64,000 bases of DNA from Leishmania infantum JPCM5 (taxonomy: Eukaryota; Euglenozoa; Kinetoplastea; Trypanosomatida; Trypanosomatidae): contig NC_009403.2 of the NCBI RefSeq assembly GCF_000002875.2, positions 64,501 through 128,500 of the forward strand, read 5' to 3'. The notes under the pieces are model-generated. The model had not been told where the DNA came from. It made no database searches and saw only the letters and a list, made by a program, of their open reading frames with translations. A program made the translations under genes and the position numbers. Shown in pieces: positions 9,566 through 18,373 of this stretch; the stretch's first letter is position 1, and each line of letters begins with the position of its first letter.

Positions 9566-11584
9566 ATGGTGAAGGTAAAGGCTTCCAAGTCGAAGCGCAT
9601 GTCTTCGAAGCAGCGCCATAAGATTGACCGAAAAAAGCGCGAGCACAAGCGCGATCTGAAGAAGGCGGCCAAGGCGCTTAAAAAGACTGGAATGGCTCCC
9701 AAGAGGAGCAAGAAGTCACGCGATATGGCAAAGCTGGCGCTGCAGGTGTCAAACCGTCACCCAGACAAGGAGCAGATCCTCAGCCACGTACTACAGGCGC
9801 GTGAAACTGCGCGCGTGATGAAGGCAGAGCGTCGCGCCCGCAAGGGGACCGACGCCGAGACGGACGGTGGCGAAGAGAACCAGACAGTCAGGGTCGGCGC
9901 ATGTGCTAGCAACCGGCGTCAGCTGCTCTACATTTCCGCAAAGGACTCGAACCACTTTCGTGTGCAGTTTAACCGCGCGCTCACGGAGCTCATCTTTCCT
10001 GCCGCGGCGACGGCCGAGGTTAGTGCCGATGCGCCTACACTGGAGCTGCCTGCTGCGGCGTACGTCGTGACGCTCGACGCCCGGTTCGCGGTGCAGTCGA
10101 TGCCGTGGACTCTGTTGGACGCCATCATTGACCAGGCCGCCGACTACACGGGAGGGCGGAAGGTTCTGCTCCTCTTCACTTTGACGAAGGCAGATGTGGT
10201 CTCTGCCCCCGCTATGGTGTCGCAGCTCGCTCTCGTAGCCTTCGCCCTGCAGCAGCGCTACCCCAAAGGCCTCGGCGCCAACATCGTAGCAACCGTCACG
10301 CCTTTTTCGGTCCATAGCGAGCGCACGCAGCGCCAGTTTCTGCGGGTGCTGAATCAGTTCCGTCAGAACGAGGGTTGCAGCAGTAAGAAGATGGCATCGA
10401 ACTTGACGGGCAAGATTTGCGCGTTTGTGATTGGCCTGCCCAACACCGGCCGCCGCACGCTGTGCCGTACCCTCTCGAGGGAGGCCAACGAGAGCGGCGT
10501 GAGCACCGTGCCGCTGCGCGCCGCCCAGCTGCAGCTCATCCGATCCGGCCTCACCGAGGAGGAGGAGAAGGTGCACACGAAGTTTGCCATGCCCAATGCC
10601 AAGGCAGTGACGCTGGTGCAGCTCCCGGAGGATGCCGGCATGATGAAGGAACTGCATGCCCCGGTCGGCGGCGACGTGCTTTTCCGCTCTTTGGCGTTCG
10701 TCGAGCGCGCCCCGGAGCCGGAGGCGATGGGATGCGTCTTGTTTGACGGGGTCGCGGACAAGACAACAATGGCGCAGGCCTTCTGCGTGCCGGCGGTGGG
10801 CGGGGCAGAGGGCGACGAGAAGAAGCCGCTCAAAGTGGCGGAAAAGTTCCTGCGTGAGCTGGGCCGCGCTGTGCGTCGGGATGGTGGCTTCCACGTGTCC
10901 CCACTCTTCGCATCGGACGCGGGCACCATGGGCAAGGTGACCAGTAGCGGTCTCACCGGCCACGGAGGCTTCAACTCGGGCCAGCAGTGCAGCCAGTCTA
11001 CCCTTCTGAATGTCACCTATAGCAACGCAACGCCAAGCAAACTCGTGCACATCTCAACTGTCATGAAGAAAGGCAAGGGCAAGGCTAGCAGGTACCAGAA
11101 GGTCTCGCGCGCCGACGCGCACAACGCGCTTCGGCTCGGCGCCCGCACGTTCCTGCGCGAGATGTCGGAGGGGCGCCATGTGCCGTGGGCCGTCATGCGC
11201 GCGCCCGGCGACGTCACACTGACGCCTGCACAAGTCGGCGCTGCGTCAGAGATCTTCTCGGTCGCGGCTGCCGAGGGCAAGCGACTCGCAGGAACGGACG
11301 AGCTGAAAGGCACGGACCACCTCAACGCCCTTGTGGACGTGCTGGCTACAGCGGTGCGTGACATTGCGGTCATTTTGCCAAACGGCGTGGTCGAGATGAG
11401 TCCTGACTTCCTGACGCCTCCTCAGTACAAGCTGGAAAAGGACGAGGCGACCGTGGAGGAGACTGATGAGGATGATGTAGAAGAGGCTGCTGGCGAGCAG
11501 GGTGGCAGCGACGCTGAGGAAAGCTGCGAGGAAGCGGCGGAAGGCAGCGAGGAGATCGACCTGGAGGACGACGAGGAGTCGTAG
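9566..11584 (+). CDS. GNL3/nucleostemin/NUG1-like circularly permuted GTPase with degenerate nucleotide motifs
   Basis: The 672-residue product is probably a nucleolar factor for 60S ribosomal subunit biogenesis. The first ~50 residues are Lys/Arg-rich with the R-H-K-I-x-x-K-x-R-E-H pattern of the GNL3 N-terminal domain. A strand ending Val-Thr-Leu-Asp-Ala-Arg fits the usual V-L-D-A-R before G4. G4 precedes G1, as in permuted GTPases: a G4-like Thr-Lys-Ala-Asp at 207-210 and a P-loop-like Gly-Leu-Pro-Asn-Thr-Gly-Arg-Arg-Thr from 290. The canonical Asn of G4 and the P-loop Lys-Ser are replaced, and the D-x-P-G of G3 appears as a Pro-Glu-Asp-Ala-Gly stretch. GTP binding may be weak or lost. The last ~50 residues are very acidic with Ser. 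An in-frame TTG at 9512 would extend it, but ATG 9566 lies just after an acceptor and begins the basic domain directly. Another nucleolar GTPase-like paralogue is possible. Confidence 0.7.
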   Translation: MVKVKASKSKRMSSKQRHKIDRKKREHKRDLKKAAKALKKTGMAPKRSKKSRDMAKLALQVSNRHPDKEQILSHVLQARETARVMKAERRARKGTDAETDGGEENQTVRVGACASNRRQLLYISAKDSNHFRVQFNRALTELIFPAAATAEVSADAPTLELPAAAYVVTLDARFAVQSMPWTLLDAIIDQAADYTGGRKVLLLFTLTKADVVSAPAMVSQLALVAFALQQRYPKGLGANIVATVTPFSVHSERTQRQFLRVLNQFRQNEGCSSKKMASNLTGKICAFVIGLPNTGRRTLCRTLSREANESGVSTVPLRAAQLQLIRSGLTEEEEKVHTKFAMPNAKAVTLVQLPEDAGMMKELHAPVGGDVLFRSLAFVERAPEPEAMGCVLFDGVADKTTMAQAFCVPAVGGAEGDEKKPLKVAEKFLRELGRAVRRDGGFHVSPLFASDAGTMGKVTSSGLTGHGGFNSGQQCSQSTLLNVTYSNATPSKLVHISTVMKKGKGKASRYQKVSRADAHNALRLGARTFLREMSEGRHVPWAVMRAPGDVTLTPAQVGAASEIFSVAAAEGKRLAGTDELKGTDHLNALVDVLATAVRDIAVILPNGVVEMSPDFLTPPQYKLEKDEATVEETDEDDVEEAAGEQGGSDAEESCEEAAEGSEEIDLEDDEES

Positions 11585-12001
11585 AGGAGCGCCGTGCCCC
11601 TTTTCAGTCTTCGTTTTCTGCGCAGCACGGTATCTTCTCTATCCGTGGACGAAGCGGGCAGAGCCAGCCGCTGACGGAAGGGAGGCGCGCACATCAGGCG
11701 TACCGCCGTCGTGTTGCCGTTTTTAACTTCTTTTTCCCCTGTATGTCACTCCTCGCCTCCTTCCGCTCATGCCCCACCACTCTTTCTATGTTGTCGTTGT
11801 CTCGGTTCGAGTGCTGCTGAACTCGCCTGACTTTGAGAACACGGCTGATTGGTTTTGGTTTTGGCATCTCCTAAGCGCATCTTGAGTAACTCTCGCATAA
11901 ACCGCCCGCACAGCCGATTCCGTCTAACAGGCAACGAGGCAGCAAGATTCGCACATTCGGATAAGGCATAAAGAAAAGCGAGGCACATGCCAAAGGCACA
12001 C

Positions 12002-12026
12002 ATATATATATATATATATATATATA
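12002..12026. repeat. AT dinucleotide microsatellite
   Basis: An uninterrupted alternating A/T tract of about 25 bases lies in the 3' flank of the GNL3-like gene. Length polymorphism between strains is expected. Confidence 0.9.
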
Positions 12027-13077
12027 AGTAGGCATCTCGGAGGCAGCAGCGACGCCGTTGCTGCTACTGCTGCTGATGTTGGACAGATGGGGCGGTGCAT
12101 CACGCTGCTGAGCAGCCGGGGAAAGGAGAACGCGGGTGATGAGATTCAAAGTGAGTCTGTGTCGCCGTCGCCTCTGCTCACCGATGACACCTCATGACGC
12201 ACTTTGATGCTTTCCATAGGCGGCGCGCTGCACTCGTGTGGTGCTGTTAGCGCTCCTGTAATGGTTATGATAGGTGGAGTAGAGGGAGCCTGCGCATGCT
12301 TTTTTGCAAAGAAGTGATGCGCAGATAAGAAAGCGCATGCGCACACACTCTCCTTGTTGTCCCACTCCCCTTGTCGTTCACTTTGCGCCAACCTCTTCCC
12401 CTTTTCTCTTCCCTTCTATGCCCCACCCCTTTTTTGTCTGTCTGCGGCTCGTCTGTACGCGACGTTCCGCCCCTTTCACTTGTTTGCGGCTACGCGGACT
12501 CCTTTCACGGCGCGCCTTTCCTTTGCATCCCCCTTTCTCATTTTTACATGAATCCTAATCACAAAGTCAACGCGCCAACTTGTCGTGCTTCTCCCTATTT
12601 CTGTGTCTGCATCTGCTAGTTGTAGAAGGCGGAGGAAACCTGCCAAGACGTAGTCTCTCTCTCTCTTTCTCACCCCCTCTTATTCCTCCCTCGTGCGTGT
12701 AGGAAGGCGAGAGGCCATTTTGCGTTCCCTGGAGTCACAAATTGTTTGCTCAACACAAGATAGAAAAGCGCCACCATTGTTTGCTGTCGTTGTCTCTCTC
12801 CCTCTGTGCTTGAAATAGCACTCTTGCTTGCTCTAACCGATGGCCATTGAGTTGGCGGAAAGCAACAGGATTGAAACCTTGCTGGGGCTGAGTCGTCGTC
12901 TCTTGACTGTCGCTGTTGCTTCTCCTCCTCGTCTGAATTTCTTCTCTTATCCGGTGTCTACGGCGGCGCTTAAGTGGTGACGTTTTTTTGTGTTGTTTTC
13001 CTTCGTTCTTCTTTCGTCTTCCGCTGAGCCGTCGGCATCGGTGATTAGAGACGCCTGTCGTCGACTGTACCACATTC

Positions 13078-13096
13078 TTTTTTTCCTGTTCTTTAG
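13078..13096 (+). promoter_or_regulatory. Pyrimidine tract and trans-splice acceptor for the CEP104 gene
   Basis: A T/C-rich tract ends in a TTTAG with AG at 13095-13096. A second pyrimidine tract (13215-13241) lies between it and the ATG at 13284 but has no AG before the ATG, so the first acceptor fits the start better. Confidence 0.45.
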
Positions 13097-13283
13097 CGAG
13101 TTATTCTTCCACCGCCGCTCCGCCTCGCTTCCTCCCTTTGTCCTGCAGCAGGCCGTGAGCAGAGAAGGACAACAGAAAAAGTTATCTGTAAAACAGAAGC
13201 ATCCTCAACACCGTCCTCCCCCCATCCTTCCCTCATCGTTTTAATGATTGAACCACCCCTCTTATTGTATTTGGACGCTCCTC

Positions 13284-15911
13284 ATGTTTCACTCCGAGGC
13301 GAAGTATGGCCCTCGCCTGCATATGTACCTGTGCCACGTTAGCTCCCATGATGAAGTCCACCCGGCAGACGCGCTTCGCGCGCAGGATGGGTACTCGTGC
13401 GGATGGGTCTCGCGGAAACACGCATCGTACCCGCAGGAGATGGGCTTCCGCTTTGACGGTATCGTGTTGGCAAACACCCTACGCATTCTCGCTAACGAAA
13501 ACAAAATATCGTCGTGCATGGTCGTTTATGTCGCCGAGCCGACGGCACAAGAGGAGCAGGATGGCGTGTGCGGCCCGTATAGCAAGGCAGCCTTCAAGCG
13601 TCTTGGCCACGTCAGCTTCTCCAACAACGCGGCCAGTAACTACCAGGCGAGGGAGCTCAAGACCGTTGGCCTACAACGTTGTTGCACGTACCTGAAGCTG
13701 GTGTTGCGCAACCCCCATCCTAACGGCTACAACATTTTCCAGCAGGTCGGCGTTGTGGCCCTGGCAGTGTACGGAAATCTGCTGAAGAAGCTGCGGGACT
13801 GGATTGATACCCCACTCGCTATTCACGTCGGAGAGTGCGCCACGGTGCCACTGGATGAGATGATGCCCCCCACACACAACGAATACACCCCAGGCACGCC
13901 GGCGAGGGTGACCGGCAAGCTCTTCACCCGCATCAGCGAACTGGCTGCTATGAAGCAGAAGGCCGTGGAGGAGGAGGACTTTGATGCCGCGGAGGCACTC
14001 AGGCAGCAGATCATCACCATCGAGAACGGCGAGCGCGAGGTTGCACAGCTCGAACTAGAAAAACAGCGCGCCGTAGCGTTGGAGAACTACAAGCTAGCCA
14101 AGGAACTCAAGCTGCGTATTGAGACCCTCCGAGTGGAAAACGAGAAGATCGCCGCTGCCCCGCCAAAAACAGCACCGTCCGCCATGGCTGCGACAGATGC
14201 TTTTCCATCACCGCCGCAGCACCGCTCCCCCACAGTAGGCGCGTCAGACAGCGCCGCAGCGCAGGAAAAAGGCAACGGCACCGCCTCCTCACGCCCCGTG
14301 CAGGGGGGATGGAACGCGCATGACGAGGTAGTAGTAGGCGGCAAGGGCTACTATGACCTCTCCGACGCCACAGGTGGCTTGACGGGCAAGCAGCCAAGCG
14401 CCCGGAACGGCGCTGACGAGGACGAGGTACCGCTCTCCGGCGACGGCGCCGCCTGGGAGGTCGCCCTCAACACCGCCATCAAGCGCGTCTCGACGGCGCC
14501 GGCCGGGCCATCGCCACTCACTGGAGACGCCGCCGCAGCAGCTAAGCCTTACACAAAGGACCTTGGTGTGTACTGCGTAGCTTGCCTGTTTAGCCGAAAG
14601 GGGCAGCAGCGGGAGGCGGCCTTGCGTGGCGCCGTGTCGAGTGACGGCTGCCAAGCCCTAGCCTCCCATAGCATTGCTGCATGGACGCAGCTGGTGCTGT
14701 ACATGTCTGTCAAGGGCTACGGTGTCGGGGACCAGGTGGCAGGTGCTGCCATCGCAGCCTGCAACGCTCTGACAAAGATTGTGCAAGGCAAGCTGCCCGG
14801 AGCCTCGGCAAACCAGGTCGCCGAGTCTGTCACCAAGGTGCTTCCAGAGCTGACGGCGCGACTCGGCGAGTCAAACGCGCGCGTTCAAGAGAGCGTAGAG
14901 AAGACAGTGGTTGCTGTCGCCCGCTCCCCGCTCGGCCATCGCCGCATCGTGGAGTTGCTGCTGGTGGACCCGGACAAGCAAAACAAGAAGCCTGCCAGCG
15001 TCCGCGCGCATGTGTCGCGCATTAACATTCTCAGCACCTTTGTGGATGAGTTTGGACTTGCACGCAACGCTCCCGATGGCCTGGACACGCACAGCTTGTG
15101 CTCCATGGTGCTGCTGCCCAGCCTTCAGCACTTCAACGCCGATGTGCGGCTGGCCGCGGTGGATCTGTTGGCCAAGTTGCTCTTCCTGGACCCTAGCTCC
15201 ACGAGCGGCTACCTGGAGGACATCAAGCCGGTTCAGCAGGCACTCATCGAGGAGCAGTTGGAGCAGTACAAGCAGAGCCAGCTCGCTGCTGGCAGCATTG
15301 CGCGAAAGGTGTCGGACATGCAAGTGGACACAGTGGCTGTCCAGTCGCGCGGCAGGGGCAGTCCAGTCTCACCCCAGGCACAGCCCCAGCGTTCATCGGC
15401 GCCTCGTGCGAGAGAGGCGAGTGCCGCTGCCGCTGAAGAGGCCGATCCTCGCGTCCACACTGCGCCGCTCTTGCAGCAGGCGCCTGCGCTGATAGGCGCG
15501 ATCGAATACCGCCGGCTGCGTACGTGCCAGTTCTGCGGCGAGTACAATTCAAGCTTTAATGAGCATAACTTGGACCTGCACTACGTAAGTGCCTGTCCGA
15601 TGCTCTGCCCGTGCCCGCTGTGCGACCAGGTGACAGAAATATGCCAGCTGCAGCAGCACTTGGTGACCGAGTGTGAGAAGCGGCGGCTGGTGCGCGAGTG
15701 CCCTCGATGCCACGAGGCAGTCCGCGCAACAGAGTACAACGAGCACCTTGCGGCGAAGAAGTGCATCGAGGCAGTGCCGACGTACAGCGTGTGCCCACTG
15801 TGCCACGAGCGCTTCAAGAACAGCATAGACGAGTGGCGCCACCATCTTGCCTCAAGTCCTGGTTGCCCAAACAACCCGCGATGCTACGACGGCTCCGGAC
15901 TCGCCATGTAA
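13284..15911 (+). CDS. CEP104: CEP104-like flagellar/basal-body tip protein (jelly-roll, coiled coil, TOG, zinc-finger array)
   Basis: The 875-residue product is a homologue of CEP104, a microtubule plus-end protein of centrioles and ciliary tips. All four family regions are visible. Residues 1-~165 match the N-terminal jelly-roll, including the Tyr-Pro-Gln-Glu block and the I-S-S segment before a β-strand. A charged coiled coil spans about 210-290. A low-complexity Ala/Gly/Ser linker follows. An α-helical repeat region (~415-690) fits the tubulin-binding TOG domain. From Cys748 an array of Cys/His pairs follows, starting Cys-x2-Cys-Gly-Glu and including the conserved Leu-Asp-Leu-His-Tyr and Cys-Pro-Leu-Cys-His-Glu motifs, as in animal CEP104. 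Length is close to the animal protein (about 925). The start is the first ATG; an in-frame TTG lies 36 bases upstream. It probably caps flagellar microtubules and is the best-supported assignment here besides the IFT proteins. Confidence 0.9.
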   Translation: MFHSEAKYGPRLHMYLCHVSSHDEVHPADALRAQDGYSCGWVSRKHASYPQEMGFRFDGIVLANTLRILANENKISSCMVVYVAEPTAQEEQDGVCGPYSKAAFKRLGHVSFSNNAASNYQARELKTVGLQRCCTYLKLVLRNPHPNGYNIFQQVGVVALAVYGNLLKKLRDWIDTPLAIHVGECATVPLDEMMPPTHNEYTPGTPARVTGKLFTRISELAAMKQKAVEEEDFDAAEALRQQIITIENGEREVAQLELEKQRAVALENYKLAKELKLRIETLRVENEKIAAAPPKTAPSAMAATDAFPSPPQHRSPTVGASDSAAAQEKGNGTASSRPVQGGWNAHDEVVVGGKGYYDLSDATGGLTGKQPSARNGADEDEVPLSGDGAAWEVALNTAIKRVSTAPAGPSPLTGDAAAAAKPYTKDLGVYCVACLFSRKGQQREAALRGAVSSDGCQALASHSIAAWTQLVLYMSVKGYGVGDQVAGAAIAACNALTKIVQGKLPGASANQVAESVTKVLPELTARLGESNARVQESVEKTVVAVARSPLGHRRIVELLLVDPDKQNKKPASVRAHVSRINILSTFVDEFGLARNAPDGLDTHSLCSMVLLPSLQHFNADVRLAAVDLLAKLLFLDPSSTSGYLEDIKPVQQALIEEQLEQYKQSQLAAGSIARKVSDMQVDTVAVQSRGRGSPVSPQAQPQRSSAPRAREASAAAAEEADPRVHTAPLLQQAPALIGAIEYRRLRTCQFCGEYNSSFNEHNLDLHYVSACPMLCPCPLCDQVTEICQLQQHLVTECEKRRLVRECPRCHEAVRATEYNEHLAAKKCIEAVPTYSVCPLCHERFKNSIDEWRHHLASSPGCPNNPRCYDGSGLAM

Positions 15912-16623
15912 CTCCCCTGAGACTCCTCTTTCTCTCACTGTGGCTCTGCGAAGCCAGGAAATGGTGGAGGGGCTCGGAGCAGATCGACGCTGCACGCCTG
16001 CCCCGGCGAGTGTGCCTTGTACCCCACCCCCTTTCTCACAATGGGGATGACTGACTCGCTTGTAGTGTGCTCGCCTTCCTCCTATGCCCTTGAGCACCTC
16101 TTTTTTTTTGTATGTCTTTCTTCCACCCGAGGAGGGGCCGGATGCAGCCGTGGGTTGCAGCTGAGGCGGGTGACTTGTGGTTGTATCTCCGCCTGTGTTG
16201 CTGACATGTTTGTGGATGGGATCTGGATACGCTGTAGCAGCATCCGCGCAGCAACTTGTTCTCTCTGTGTGTGTTATCTGTGGCATGGAAACCGTTGTCG
16301 TTTTTTTTTTCGTTGCTTGTCGTTGTTTAGTCTTTTTTTTCTCTGCGTGATTTGAACCTGCTAAGTGATCTACGACACTGCTAGTGGGATATCCGCCTTG
16401 CAGATTTCTGTGTACCTGTACAGTCTGTTTTGTGTGCTCGTCCGTGTGGGTTTATGTGCACACGAGCTGCTGCAACGCCCTCTTCCCGGCCTCCTCGGCA
16501 TTTGTCATCGCCCTTCCCTTGCTTGTTCATCTTCCATTCCTCCCTCCGCCTTTTCCCCTCCCTCACCTCACGCACACCGAGACTTGCTCGCTTTTTTTTT
16601 TGATAGATGTGCGTGTAATCTTC

Positions 16624-17131
16624 CCTGATGACGAGGAACGCCTCAGTGCGTGGTATCCGCGGTCCAGTACCCCCACTCTGTGGGAATGCCGAGCAGCCGC
16701 CCGCCCCTGTCCCCCGCCAGTGCCGAGGCACTTCTGCTGCTGATAGGGCCAGGCACCTACGGCGTGTGGGAGGTCAGAGCGACTTATCGCTACTGATGTC
16801 GGCGGCCGGGTGCTGGATGGCGCTGCGCCGGAGCGACCTGTGATTGTGAGCATATTTGTGCCATCCATATGATGGCTAGAGTGTGAGCGTGACTCGAGCG
16901 TATTTCGCCCGGCCCTCACTGCCCTGCTAGCGAGGGCGCTTGTGTGCCACCCGGAGGGTGATGCGCCGGGTGGCGAGCAGCACAATGGGAAGCGACTGTG
17001 AGGCAGCCTGCTTGGTGGGCGGGTGGGCAGAGTTTGAGGCAGAGACGGCGCTCCGATGACTGTGTCGGCGCATTGCTGTAACGCGCTTCTAGCGCTGCTT
17101 CGCACCGCGCGGAATGGGGGCCTGTGACAGG
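16624..17131 (+). mobile_element. SIDER2-like degenerate retroposon, copy 1
   Basis: This ~508-bp element shares extended similarity with 55444-55960. Both begin with CCTGATGAC, share a ~60-bp block around 16717-16800 (GTGTGGGAGGTCAGAGCGAC) and have a nearly identical 3' part of about 185 bases. A perfect 9-bp inverted repeat (16946-16954 and 16966-16974) with an 11-base loop is present. Length, position in a probable 3' UTR, sense orientation and the conserved block agree with what I recall of Leishmania SIDER2 elements, which are linked to mRNA destabilisation. There is no coding capacity and no obvious A tail. Family assignment is from memory; the repeat relation itself is directly visible. 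Confidence 0.75.
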
Positions 17132-18286
17132 CTGTGAGGGGTAGGGTGGAGTGGAGCTCGTGCTGTATGGCGGAGGATGGGCGCGCCGGGAAAAGAGCCT
17201 TTCTTGTGTGAAACGAACTCGGTGCAGCCTCTGCTTTCTTTTCTGCTTGCCTTCTTTTTAGGTGTTGGCTTTTGTGCGTTTACGGACTGGCTTGATCGCT
17301 GTGCAAATGACGGTGTGGTGTGGATGAGGTGTTGAGGACGTGGCTGGGGCGATTTGATGTGGGAGGTAAAAAAGGGAATGCATCACGCTAACCTTCTCCG
17401 CCATGCAGAGGCTTAGGAGGGGATGAGGAGAAAAAGAAAATGCAGAGCTGCGCATACCGACACACCCGACGCTTGCGATGCGTCTCTGTGTGTGTGCTCT
17501 CTGCTAGTGCGCCGTGTACCACCCGCACGAACTCACAGAATGGAATGTTATGCAACAAGTAAATAGAAAAAAAAACAGGAATAGCAAGCTCAACATGATC
17601 AGGGAAGGGTCCTGCAGTGCTACACGGGGTCGCCGCGCCTTCGGTCTGTTTCAGTTGTTGTTCCGTGGGTGTCTCCTCTACCCTCTTTTCTGTAGTGATC
17701 CTCACAACCCCCGGCCCCCCGCTACCAGACGCACGTTGTGAGGGCTGAGAGTGGGCGAGTGCTTACAGCTGTTGCGTACTCGCGGCCGACATTTGGCTGC
17801 CATCCTCCACTATTCAGCATCATGGTAGGTTCTTGCAGTGTATGTAGAGTTCAGCCCCCGCTGCCCTACCGGGCTCACTGGAAGTAGAGGGGTCTCTACG
17901 TGTCGAACCCATGCGCAGAGAGTGGCCAGAATTCTCCTGCTTACTGGCTGTAGCATTTATTCTGGACCTCGTGTATGCTCACCACCGACAACCTTCTCTG
18001 CAACCTCCCGCACTCGCCACGCCGCCTCCACACATACCTACTCGCTTTGTGGGTTGTCAACACACCTGCCATGATCACCTGCAGCGAAAAGAAGAAACAT
18101 AGTTTCGAACACATACGTATACAGGATCTCAAAAAAAAAGTGTTGTGCGTTGACCACGACACCTCTCTCTTTTTCCCTCGTTCTGCGCGCAGTGTCTCTC
18201 CGTCTTTCCGGGCACCTCCGCTACTTTCCTGTACACCGCCCTCCCTCTCTCTTGTGTGCAACTGCGCATTTTTGTCTCCCCACTTC

Positions 18287-18310
18287 ACTGTTGCCCTCGC
18301 GTTTTCGCAG
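18287..18310 (+). promoter_or_regulatory. Pyrimidine tract and trans-splice acceptor for the kinesin gene
   Basis: A T/C-rich tract ends in CGCAG with AG at 18309-18310, 63 bases before the ATG at 18374. Confidence 0.55.
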
Positions 18311-18373
18311 CTTCGATAACGGAGCGACTCGGACGAACAATCACACGACACCAGCAAGACCCCCACAGAGCGC

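Larger units (their letters stand above)
11585..13283. other. Intergenic spacer, UTR sequence
   Basis: No supported gene. It contains an AT dinucleotide run at 12002-12026, a CT-rich run near 12653-12668 and many pyrimidine tracts. The 5' UTR of the next gene probably begins near 13097. Confidence 0.6.
15912..18373. other. Intergenic spacer with SIDER copy 1
   Basis: No supported gene. The retroposon-like repeat (16624-17131) lies about 710 bases after the CEP104 stop, probably within that gene's 3' UTR. The last ~250 bases are pyrimidine-rich and serve the kinesin gene. Confidence 0.65.

Noticed and set aside
9791..11050. Minus-strand open frame of 419 codons
   Set aside because: Antisense shadow of the GNL3-like coding sequence; no motif and wrong strand.
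11803..11816. B-box-like GGTTCGA for a tRNA, and minus-strand versions near 17900 and 60365
   Set aside because: No complementary T-stem or acceptor stem around any of them, so no tRNA fold.
16563..17105. Minus-strand 180-codon frame in SIDER copy 1, similar to one in copy 2
   Set aside because: Similarity reflects DNA repeat homology; frames differ in length and are interrupted differently, so no conserved protein.
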